Assembly: GCA_018240595.1 (NCBI GenBank)
Contig: JAFEFL010000035.1
Span: forward strand, 62,001 to 126,000
Length of the DNA: 64,000 nucleotides
Origin: Pseudomonadota bacterium
Lineage (GTDB): Bacteria > Pseudomonadota > Alphaproteobacteria > Rhizobiales > Xanthobacteraceae
Direction of reading: 5' to 3'
A program made the translations under genes and the position numbers. Positions 28,915-35,895 of this stretch are shown one piece after another. Under the pieces are notes generated by a model. That model searched no databases, was not told where the DNA came from, and saw only the letters and a program-made list of their open reading frames with translations. Positions within the stretch are counted from its first letter, which is position 1. The number at the start of each line of letters is the position of its first letter.

Positions 28915-29094
28915 ATGAGCAAGAAACAGAGCAACAGAACGTTGCGAGTATTCCGCACGGACGAGAGCGGCGCGACCGCGATCGAGTACAGCCTGATCGC
29001 CGCCGGGATTGCCGCGGCCATCATCGCCACGATCTCGGGCCTCGGCACGTCGGTCAAGACGATGTGGGAAACGATCGGCAGCGCCTTCGGCTGA
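28915..29094 (+). CDS. Flp family type IVb pilin (orphan)
   Basis: This 59-residue frame has the strong SD AGGAGGCGAGGG. The product has a short basic leader, then ESGATAIEYSLIAAGIAAAII. The Gly-Ala-Thr-Ala-Ile-Glu-Tyr processing site, with Glu at +5 and Tyr at +6 after the cleaved Gly, is the Flp pilin signature, followed by the hydrophobic pilin helix. Flp pilins build tight-adherence pili, but no cpa/tad genes are in this window, so the assembly machinery must be elsewhere. It follows mutT by 36 bases. Confidence 0.9.
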   Translation: MSKKQSNRTLRVFRTDESGATAIEYSLIAAGIAAAIIATISGLGTSVKTMWETIGSAFG

Positions 29095-29109
29095 CGCGGC
29101 GTCCCGTCC

Positions 29110-30000
29110 CTACGACTTGTCCGGTTTCTCTCCCGTCGAAATTTCCCTCGTGCCGAGCGCATCGGCCAGGCGGCGTGTCGCCGAACCCGGCCTGAGCGGC
29201 TTCTGCTGGCTCTCATGCGGCGCCCAGCCGGTGAGCCAGACGATCTCGAAGGTCGCGCGCACGCGGCCGTCGGCGTCGGCGAAGCGCTGCGCATAGATCT
29301 CCAGCATGCGCTGCAAGGTGGCGCGCTTGAGCGGCGCGCGCCGCCGTTCGGCGATAATGTTGGTCGCCGCCATGGCGCGCAAATCCCGCATCAGCGCAAT
29401 TGGAGAAGCGTAGCGCACGACGACGCGATCGGAATCGACCACCGGCAACGCGAAGCCGGCGCGCTGCAACAACGCACCGAGATCGCGGATGTCGGCGAAC
29501 GGCGCGACGCGCGGCGAGATGCCGCCCTCGATCTCGCTTTCCGCTTCGGCAAATGCCTGGCGCAGCTCCATCAGACTGTCGCCGCCGATCAGCGCGGCGA
29601 GCAGCAGGCCGTCGGCCTTGAGCGCCCGGCGGATCTGAATGAGCGTGCCGGGGAGATCGTTGACGAATTGCAGCGCGAGGCCCGAGACGACCAGATCGAG
29701 CGATCCGTCGGCGAAAGGCGTTGCCTGTTCGCCCATCATGACCTCGAGCCCCGCCTGATTGACGATCATTGCCCGCTGCAACGAAGCAACCTTGCCGCTC
29801 GCAATCAGCGCCTCGCACAGCGCATCGGCCGGCGTTTCCAGATCCGCGCCGCGCTCGAAGCTGCGCATCACCACCGACAGGCGGTCCTGCATTTCGTCGG
29901 CGACGCGCTCGAGAAGGAACGTCGCCGGCCCGAGCGCCAGCGCGCGCTCGCGGCGCAACGGCAACAAGGATCGGTCGAAGATGGTCGGGCCTGTGGTCAT
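29110..30000 (-). CDS. SAM-dependent methyltransferase-fold protein (NDUFAF5/BioC-like)
   Basis: The 296-residue protein is most like the bacterial relatives of NDUFAF5, a complex I assembly factor that hydroxylates an arginine of NDUFS7. The start TIFDRSLLPLRRERAL and the segments LDLVVSGLALQFVNDLPGTL, LLLAALIGGDSLMELRQAF and SPRVAPFADIRDLGALLQRAGF are typical of the group. BioC is the nearest alternative. The SAM-binding motif is weak. It is divergent from comF, with 33 bases between. Confidence 0.8.
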   Translation of the reverse strand: MTTGPTIFDRSLLPLRRERALALGPATFLLERVADEMQDRLSVVMRSFERGADLETPADALCEALIASGKVASLQRAMIVNQAGLEVMMGEQATPFADGSLDLVVSGLALQFVNDLPGTLIQIRRALKADGLLLAALIGGDSLMELRQAFAEAESEIEGGISPRVAPFADIRDLGALLQRAGFALPVVDSDRVVVRYASPIALMRDLRAMAATNIIAERRRAPLKRATLQRMLEIYAQRFADADGRVRATFEIVWLTGWAPHESQQKPLRPGSATRRLADALGTREISTGEKPDKS

Positions 30001-30033
30001 CTGTTAGCCTTATTGCACAACAGGGCTTGCAGC

Positions 30034-30840
30034 ATGAACGAGCCTGTCGAGGCAAGCGAGGATCGGCGGCCGCCGGGCATGGCGGCCCGCGTCGGCGCCG
30101 CATTCCGCGGCCTGTTCCGCATCGGGCTCGACGCCGCGCTGCCGCAGCTCTGTCCATCCTGCCGGGAGCCGCTGGGCACGGGCGCCGGCCTGTGCGCCTC
30201 CTGCTGGTCGAAACTGTCGCCGATCGAGAAGCCCTACTGCGCCCGGCTCGGCATCCCCTTCATCTACGATCCCGGGCCCGGCCTCCTGTCGATGGAGGCG
30301 ATGGCCAATCCGCCGGCCTATGACCGCGCCCGCGCCGCGGTGCGCTACGACGAGGTGGCGCGCTCGCTGGTGATCGCCTTCAAATTCGGCGACCGCCTCG
30401 ATCTGGCGCCGATGATGGGCCGCTGGATGGCGCGCGCCGGGGCCGAACTTCTGACCGAGGCCGACGCCCTGGTGCCGGTGCCGCTGCACTGGCGGCGGCT
30501 GTGGGGACGGCGCTTCAACCAGTCCGCCGCGCTGTGCCGGGTCATTTCGGAGGGGGCCGGCGTGCCGGTGCTGTACGACACGCTACGCCGCATCCGTCCA
30601 ACCCCGCAGCAGATCGGCCTGTCGAAAACCGACCGGGCCAGCAACGTCCAGGGCGCCTTCCGGGTACCGGACGACCGCAAGGCGGACATCAAGGGCCGCC
30701 GGGTGATCCTGGTGGACGACGTCCTGACCTCCGGGGCCACGGTCGACAGTTGCGCGCGTTCTCTGCTGCGGGCCGGCGCCGCCCGTGTCGACGTGCTGGT
30801 CTTTGCCCGGGTTGTCGCACCCGCCCGCGCTACCATATAG
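30034..30840 (+). CDS. ComF family phosphoribosyltransferase-like protein
   Basis: The 268-residue protein has an N-terminal double zinc knuckle (LCPSCREPL and LCASCW) and a C-terminal PRTase domain with the PRPP-binding motif VILVDDVLTSGAT. KFGDRLDLAPMMGRWM and RFNQSAALCRVI are ComF family motifs. ComF helps natural transformation in several bacteria; in others the role is unclear. The start is the ATG at 30034, just after the divergent methyltransferase-like gene. A longer open frame upstream is antisense to that gene. grxC follows by 33 bases. Confidence 0.92.
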   Translation: MNEPVEASEDRRPPGMAARVGAAFRGLFRIGLDAALPQLCPSCREPLGTGAGLCASCWSKLSPIEKPYCARLGIPFIYDPGPGLLSMEAMANPPAYDRARAAVRYDEVARSLVIAFKFGDRLDLAPMMGRWMARAGAELLTEADALVPVPLHWRRLWGRRFNQSAALCRVISEGAGVPVLYDTLRRIRPTPQQIGLSKTDRASNVQGAFRVPDDRKADIKGRRVILVDDVLTSGATVDSCARSLLRAGAARVDVLVFARVVAPARATI

Positions 30841-30873
30841 AAAAGGTTCGGGATTTTCGGAAGCGAGCCCCCC

Positions 30874-31143
30874 ATGCCCCCGGTCGATATCTATACCACC
30901 CAGTGGTGCCCCTACTGTCAGATGGCCAAGGCGCTGCTGACCCGCAAAGGCGTTCCCTATAACGAGATCGACGTCTCGCGCGGCGACGACCGTCAGACGA
31001 TGATCGCGCGCGCCAACGGCCGCATGACCGTGCCGCAGATCTTCATCGGCAAGACCCATGTCGGCGGCAGCGACGACCTGCATGCCCTGGAGCGCGCCGG
31101 CAAGCTCGACGCCCTGTTAGCGGACGAAGGGACCACGGCATGA
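30874..31143 (+). CDS. grxC: Glutaredoxin 3
   Basis: The 89-residue dithiol glutaredoxin has the CPYC active site in TTQWCPYCQMAKALL and the GSH-binding segments TVPQIFIGKTHVGGSDDL. It reduces disulfides and mixed glutathione disulfides in the cytosol. Its stop overlaps the start of the following nitrilase-family gene (ATGA), forming an operon comF-grxC-nitrilase-DUF1178 that is conserved in Hyphomicrobiales. Confidence 0.97.
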   Translation: MPPVDIYTTQWCPYCQMAKALLTRKGVPYNEIDVSRGDDRQTMIARANGRMTVPQIFIGKTHVGGSDDLHALERAGKLDALLADEGTTA

Positions 31144-32021
31144 ACGCAAAACCCTCGACCTTCAAAGCCGGTCTGATCCAGATGCGCAGCGGCGTGACGC
31201 CGGCGGCCAATGTCGATGCCGCTGCGAAACTGATCGCGCAAGCCAAGGCCGCCGGCGCCGCTTACGTGCAGACCCCCGAGATGACCAACATCATGGAGGT
31301 CAAGCGCGACCGTTTGTTCGAGACGATCCGCGAAGAAGACAACGATCCTTCGCTCGCCGCCTTCCGCGATCTGGCGAAGAAACACGGCCTGTTCGTTCAT
31401 GTCGGCTCGCTGGCCATCAAGCTGCTGCCGGACCGCGCCGCCAATCGCGGCTTTCTGATCGACCCGCACGGCGAGATCGCCGCGCGTTACGACAAGATCC
31501 ACATGTTCGATGTCGATCTGGCGAACGGCGAGAGCTATCGCGAGTCGCGCACCTATCGTCCGGGCGAGATCGCGGTCACCGCCGACCTGCCGTGGGGCCG
31601 GCTCGGCATGAGCATCTGCTACGATCTGCGTTTCCCGGCGCTGTACCGGGCGCTGGCCGAGGCCGGCGCTTCATTCCTCGCCATTCCCTCGGCCTTCACC
31701 CGGCAGACCGGCGAAGCGCACTGGAACGTATTGATGCGCGCCCGCGCCATCGAGACCGGCTGCTTCGTCATCGCCGCGGCGCAAGGCGGCAAGCACGAAA
31801 ACGGCCGCGAGACCTTCGGCCATTCGATCGTGGTCGATCCCTGGGGCCGCGTTCTCGCCGAAGGCGGCACCGAGCCCGGGCTGATCATGGCGGAGATCGA
31901 TCCGGCGCTGATCACCGAGGCGCGCTCGCGCGTGCCGTCGCTGGAGCATGGCCGGCGCTTCGAGATTGCCGAGCCGGTCGCGGAGCCGGCGCACTTGCAT
32001 CTCGTTCGAGGCGCGGAATGA
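31140..32021 (+). CDS. Carbon-nitrogen hydrolase (Nit1/Nit2-like)
   Basis: The 293-residue protein belongs to the nitrilase superfamily. The Glu of YVQTPEMTN, the Lys of RYDKIHMFDVD and the Cys of MSICYDLRFP form the catalytic triad. The sequence is closest to deaminated glutathione amidase/omega-amidase types. A link to glutathione would fit its overlap with grxC, but this is inference. Its stop overlaps the start of the DUF1178 gene by ATGA. Confidence 0.92.
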   Translation: MNAKPSTFKAGLIQMRSGVTPAANVDAAAKLIAQAKAAGAAYVQTPEMTNIMEVKRDRLFETIREEDNDPSLAAFRDLAKKHGLFVHVGSLAIKLLPDRAANRGFLIDPHGEIAARYDKIHMFDVDLANGESYRESRTYRPGEIAVTADLPWGRLGMSICYDLRFPALYRALAEAGASFLAIPSAFTRQTGEAHWNVLMRARAIETGCFVIAAAQGGKHENGRETFGHSIVVDPWGRVLAEGGTEPGLIMAEIDPALITEARSRVPSLEHGRRFEIAEPVAEPAHLHLVRGAE

Positions 32022-32476
32022 TCAAGTACGCGCTGGCCTGCGACAAGGGCCACACCTTCGAGAGCTGGTTCGCGGATTCGGCCGCCTACGACAAGCAGGC
32101 CAAGCGCGGGCTGGTGACATGCCCGCAGTGCGGCTCCGCCAAGGTCGAGAAGGCGATCATGGCGCCGCGCCTGTCCGGCACGCGCAAGCGCGGTGCGGTC
32201 CAGGAAGTGGCAACGGCGCCGGACAAGGCACCGGTGGCGGTGATGTCGCCCGTCGAGCAGGAGCTGCGCAGCAAGCTCAAGGAACTGCGCGAGCACATCG
32301 TCAAGAACGCCGACAATGTCGGCGAGAAGTTTCCCGAAGAGGCCCGCAAGATTCACTACGGCGAGACCGAGCATCGCTCGATCTATGGCGTCGCCTCGAT
32401 CGACGATGCCAGGGAGCTTGCCGAGGAAGGCATCGACGTGCATCCGATTCCGGTGCTGCCGGACGAGCGGAATTGA
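32018..32476 (+). CDS. DUF1178 family protein
   Basis: The 152-residue protein begins MIKYALACDKGHTFESWFADS and has a CPQCGSAKVEKAIMAP knuckle; the Cys pair with C8 may bind a metal. The C-terminal half ends IHYGETEHRSIYGVASIDDA and DVHPIPVLPDE. DUF1178 has no known function. It is the last gene of the comF-grxC-nitrilase operon and overlaps its predecessor by ATGA. It converges with a DMT transporter gene. Confidence 0.93.
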   Translation: MIKYALACDKGHTFESWFADSAAYDKQAKRGLVTCPQCGSAKVEKAIMAPRLSGTRKRGAVQEVATAPDKAPVAVMSPVEQELRSKLKELREHIVKNADNVGEKFPEEARKIHYGETEHRSIYGVASIDDARELAEEGIDVHPIPVLPDERN

Positions 32477-32488
32477 CGCTGCGGCGCG

Positions 32489-33376
32489 TCAATGCGCCCA
32501 GATCAGCAGCACCACGCCGACGGTGATCAGGACGATGCCGAAGATCTCGCGCGGCGAGGTCTTCTGCTTGAAGGCGAATTTCGAAACGCCCTGTGCGAAC
32601 AGCACCTCGACCAGCGCCAACGTGCGCACGCTCGCGGCCGACGTGATGGCGAAACCGAGAAACCAGAACTGCGACGCCAGCGCGCCCATGAAGCCGGCGA
32701 GCATCGAGGGCCGCCACGCCCTGAAAATGGCGCGCAAGGTCACGGGATCGCGCAGCATCAGATAGGCCGACAGCAGGATCGACTGCACGACGAGGCCGGC
32801 GGCGAGCGTGAAGGTCGCGGCCAGCACAAAATGATCGGGAATGCCGAGCGACAGGATCGCGCCGCGAAAGCCGATCGCGGACAGGCCGAACATGCCGCCG
32901 GCGACGATGCCGAGCACTGTCGGCTTGATGCCGTTGACCTGCGCTGCGCCGGGCTTGATCGCCATGACCACGACACCGGCGGTGGCGATGATGATGGCGA
33001 GCGCCAGCATCGGCGTCAGCTTGTCGCCGAGCAGCACCAGGCCGAACAGCGCGGTCTGCACCGGCTCGGTCTTGATATAGGCCGTTGTGACGACGAAGGA
33101 GCGGTCGTTCATCGCCGCCAACATCAGCGCGGTGGCCGCGATCTGCGCCACGAGGCCGAGCAGGATCCACGGCACGTAAATCAGCGTCGGCCGCGGCAGG
33201 GCATCGCCACTCACCAGCAGCACCCCGGCGAGAAAGATCAGCGCGAAGGGAAAGCCGAACAGGAAGCGCACATGCGTGGCGCCGACGGTGCCGAGCGTCG
33301 TCGTCAGCTCGCGTTGCATGGCGTTGCGGGCGGTCTGCGCCGCCGCGGCAATGATGGTGAAGACGGCCCAGAGCAT
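32489..33376 (-). CDS. EamA/DMT family transporter
   Basis: The 295-residue protein is an integral membrane protein of the drug/metabolite transporter superfamily, with about ten predicted helices arranged as two EamA repeats. PVQTALFGLVLLGDKLTPMLAL and VEVLFAQGVSKFAFKQKTSPREI are the typical repeat ends. The substrate cannot be told. It is a single gene, convergent with the DUF1178 gene and lying downstream of the small protein at 33490. Confidence 0.85.
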   Translation of the reverse strand: MLWAVFTIIAAAAQTARNAMQRELTTTLGTVGATHVRFLFGFPFALIFLAGVLLVSGDALPRPTLIYVPWILLGLVAQIAATALMLAAMNDRSFVVTTAYIKTEPVQTALFGLVLLGDKLTPMLALAIIIATAGVVVMAIKPGAAQVNGIKPTVLGIVAGGMFGLSAIGFRGAILSLGIPDHFVLAATFTLAAGLVVQSILLSAYLMLRDPVTLRAIFRAWRPSMLAGFMGALASQFWFLGFAITSAASVRTLALVEVLFAQGVSKFAFKQKTSPREIFGIVLITVGVVLLIWAH

Positions 33377-33489
33377 GGTGGGTTTTTGCCGGACGGCAGA
33401 GGTCAGGAATACCGGCTCATTGGTGCGGCATCCCTCAATGCCAGGTCAAGACCGGCGAAGACGGGGCTGCCATGCGCCGCGCCGCCCGC

Positions 33490-33837
33490 CTAGGCGGCCG
33501 GCTGTTTCGCCATCTCCACGGCTTCGGGAAATTCCTTGACCTCACCGTGCGCGTTATCGACCACCGCGAACAGATCGAAATAGCGGATGGTCGGCGCGGC
33601 GCCGGTGCGCTTGATCACGCCCTGCCGCCACTCCTCGTTATGCGCACGCTGCGCCGCCTCGACCGACGGCCAGACATAGACGCCGGCGCCGTTCTTGCCG
33701 TTGAGCTCGAGCAGGAAATACTTGGTCAGCAGATCCTTGTTGCCCTGCCATTTGGCGAAGACATTGCGGCCGTCGGCGGCGACCTGCTCGCGCGTCCAGC
33801 CCTTCGGCGAGTTGATTTCGACGAGTTCGAGAATCAT
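33490..33837 (-). CDS. Small protein of unknown function coupled to ubiG
   Basis: The 115-residue product starts [19 protein letters not shown]. The ATG at 33837 overlaps the ubiG stop as ATGA, so it is translationally coupled. The central part ([20 protein letters not shown] and [11 protein letters not shown]) looks like a dimeric alpha/beta-barrel (YdhR/antibiotic-monooxygenase-like) fold, but I do not recognise a specific family. The coupling to ubiG hints at a role with quinones. Confidence 0.65.
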   Translation of the reverse strand: MILELVEINSPKGWTREQVAADGRNVFAKWQGNKDLLTKYFLLELNGKNGAGVYVWPSVEAAQRAHNEEWRQGVIKRTGAAPTIRYFDLFAVVDNAHGEVKEFPEAVEMAKQPAA

Positions 33838-34583
33838 GAATGGGCTCCCTTGCGCGCCACCAGCATGTAATTGACGTCCATGTCGGACGATAGCTGCCAC
33901 CGGTCGGCGAGCGGATTGAAAATGACGCCGCGCTCGCCGATGACATCGAGGCCGGCCGTCTCGATGGCGCGTTCCAGTTCGCGCGGCGTGACGAACTTGT
34001 CCCACTGATGCGTGCCGCGCGGCACCCAGCGCAGGATGTATTCGGCGCCGACGATCGCCAGCGCGAAACTCTTGAGCGTGCGGTTCAGCGTCGCGGCGAC
34101 CATCAGTCCGCCGGGCTTCACCATCGAGCCGCAGGTCGAGACGAACTCATCGACATCGAGGACATGCTCGACGACTTCCATCGCCAGCACGACATCGAAG
34201 GTCTCGCCGGCTGCGGCGAGAGTCTCGGCCGTCGTCGCGCGGTAGTCGATCGTCAGCTCCTGCTCCTCGGCATGGGCGCGGGCGGCGGCGATGTTTTCCT
34301 CGGACGGATCGACGCCGACCATGGTCGCGCCGAGACGGGTCAGCGGCTCGGACAGGATGCCGGCGCCGCAGCCGATATCGAGGATGCGCAGGCCGGCGAG
34401 GCAGTCGAGCTTGCCGGCATCGCGGCCGAAATGATCGACGACCTGGTCGCGGATATAGCCGACCCGGATCGGGTTCAGCTTGTGCAGCGGCGCCATCGGG
34501 CCGCGCGGATCCCACCAGGTCGCCGCCAGCCGGCCGAAGCGCTCGATCTCGGCGTGATCGACGGAATCGCGGGCCGCATTCAT
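33834..34583 (-). CDS. ubiG: Ubiquinone biosynthesis O-methyltransferase UbiG
   Basis: The 249-residue enzyme performs both O-methylations of ubiquinone synthesis using S-adenosylmethionine. [25 protein letters not shown] is the classical UbiG start, [17 protein letters not shown] is motif I, and [11 protein letters not shown] with [10 protein letters not shown] are family segments. The ATG at 34583 (MNAARDSV) is chosen; earlier in-frame ATGs exist at 34604 and 34646. It is divergent from the radical-SAM gene, 72 bases away. Confidence 0.96.
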   Translation of the reverse strand: MNAARDSVDHAEIERFGRLAATWWDPRGPMAPLHKLNPIRVGYIRDQVVDHFGRDAGKLDCLAGLRILDIGCGAGILSEPLTRLGATMVGVDPSEENIAAARAHAEEQELTIDYRATTAETLAAAGETFDVVLAMEVVEHVLDVDEFVSTCGSMVKPGGLMVAATLNRTLKSFALAIVGAEYILRWVPRGTHQWDKFVTPRELERAIETAGLDVIGERGVIFNPLADRWQLSSDMDVNYMLVARKGAHS

Positions 34584-34620
34584 CGGACCAACCCCTTGGA
34601 ACATCGCTGGAAGTTCCGCA

Positions 34621-34655
34621 TTGACAGAGCCACCCCGAAAGAACAAAAAGAGAAC
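34621..34655 (+). promoter_or_regulatory. LexA-type SOS box and promoter of the radical-SAM/UdgX operon
   Basis: GAAC (34641-34644), seven bases AAAAAGA, and GAAC (34652-34655) directly precede the ATG at 34656. GAAC-N7-GAAC (GTTC-N7-GTTC on the other strand) is the LexA operator form of alphaproteobacteria. TTGACA at 34621-34626 is a consensus -35; a -10 would fall at about 34644-34649 inside the box, though CAAAAA is a poor -10. Such a promoter would give an almost leaderless mRNA that LexA could block. Confidence 0.65.
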
Positions 34656-35813
34656 ATGGTTTCTCCGGACCTTAAGAACAAACTCGAGATCCTTGCCGAC
34701 GCCGCCAAGTACGACGCCTCCTGCGCTTCTTCCGGCGCGCCGAAGCGCGACTCAAAGGGCAGCGGTGGCATCGGCTCCACGACCGGCGCCGGCATCTGCC
34801 ATTCCTATACGCCGGACGGCAGGTGCGTGTCTCTCCTGAAAATCCTGCTGACGAATTCCTGCATCTTCGATTGCACCTATTGCATCAGCCGGCGCAGCAG
34901 CAATGTGCGGCGGGCGCGCTTTACCGTCGATGAGGTCGTCCGGCTCACGCTGGAATTCTACAAGCGCAATTACATCGAGGGGCTGTTCCTGTCGTCCGGC
35001 ATCATCCGCGATGCCGACTACACCATGGAGCAACTCGTCGAAGTGGCGCGGCGGCTGCGCGTGGACCACCAATTCCGCGGCTACATCCACCTCAAGGCGA
35101 TCCCCGAGGCGAGTCAGGACCTGATCGCGCAGGCCGGCCGCCACGCCGACCGGCTGTCGATCAACATCGAGCTGCCGACGGAGAACGGCCTCAAGCAATA
35201 CGCGCCGGAGAAGAAGCAGACCACGATCCGCGGCACGATGGCCAGGCTCAAGCTGAAGATCGACGAGGTGAAGGCCGAGCGAAAGGCTCCTCGATTTTCG
35301 CCATCCGGCCAGAGCACGCAGATGATCGTCGGCGCCGACGGCGCCAACGACGCGACCATCCTCACGACCAGCGCCTCGCTCTATGCCAGCTACGGCCTGC
35401 GCCGCATCTATTACTCGGCGTTCAGCCCGATTCCGGATTCGAGCCGCGCGCTGCCGCTCAAGGCGCCGCCCTTGATGCGCGAGCACCGGCTGTATCAGGC
35501 CGACTGGCTGATGCGTTATTACGGCTTCGACTCCTCGGAGATCCTGGCCGGCGACGCTGCCGGCATGCTCGATCTCGAGGTCGATCCGAAATTCGCCTGG
35601 GCGCTGCGCAACCGCGCGCGGTTTCCGCTCGATGTGAATGTCGCGCCCCGCGAGATGCTGCTGCGCGTACCGGGCCTCGGCGCCCGCACCGTCGATCGCA
35701 TGATCGAGACGCGGCGGCACAAGACCTTGCGGCTCGACGACATTGCGCGCCTGAAAGGCGCGCTGAAACGAGCGCGGCCGTTCATCGTCACGCCCGATCA
35801 CCGGCCGGTGTAG
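34656..35813 (+). CDS. Putative DNA modification/repair radical SAM protein (3' end interrupted by TAG)
   Basis: The 385-residue protein is of the type linked to UDG-family genes (TIGR03916-like). It starts with [19 protein letters not shown]. The radical-SAM cluster motif CX3CX2C is C69, C73, C76 ([14 protein letters not shown]). A helix-hairpin-helix DNA-binding motif, [17 protein letters not shown], is at 336-351. The frame stops at TAG 35811-35813, but the same frame stays open for 22 more codons to TAA 35880-35882, ending PPPKQLSLFG, with a clamp-binding-like QLSLF. I infer the ancestral C-terminus was there and TAG is a truncation. The reaction is unknown. The open frame upstream of the ATG is antisense to ubiG and is not coding. 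Confidence 0.85.
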   Translation: MVSPDLKNKLEILADAAKYDASCASSGAPKRDSKGSGGIGSTTGAGICHSYTPDGRCVSLLKILLTNSCIFDCTYCISRRSSNVRRARFTVDEVVRLTLEFYKRNYIEGLFLSSGIIRDADYTMEQLVEVARRLRVDHQFRGYIHLKAIPEASQDLIAQAGRHADRLSINIELPTENGLKQYAPEKKQTTIRGTMARLKLKIDEVKAERKAPRFSPSGQSTQMIVGADGANDATILTTSASLYASYGLRRIYYSAFSPIPDSSRALPLKAPPLMREHRLYQADWLMRYYGFDSSEILAGDAAGMLDLEVDPKFAWALRNRARFPLDVNVAPREMLLRVPGLGARTVDRMIETRRHKTLRLDDIARLKGALKRARPFIVTPDHRPV

Positions 35814-35882
35814 GATCTCGACAGCGCCGCGATCCGCGCCAGGCTGGCGCCGCCGCCCAAGCAACTGTCGCTGTTCGGATAA
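35814..35882 (+). pseudogene. In-frame C-terminal remnant of the radical-SAM gene
   Basis: These 69 bases continue the radical-SAM frame after the TAG. They encode 22 residues with ARLAPPPKQLSLFG and then TAA. QLSLF matches the bacterial beta-clamp-binding pentapeptide consensus QL(S/D)LF. The TAA overlaps the AAAGGAG SD of the UdgX gene, the spacing expected of an operon, which supports this being the ancestral end. Confidence 0.6.
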
Positions 35883-35895
35883 AGGAGCGGCCTCC

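Noticed and set aside
35814..35895. Frameshift rather than nonsense mutation at the end of the radical-SAM gene
   Set aside because: The tail continues in the same frame after TAG, so no base insertion or deletion is needed.
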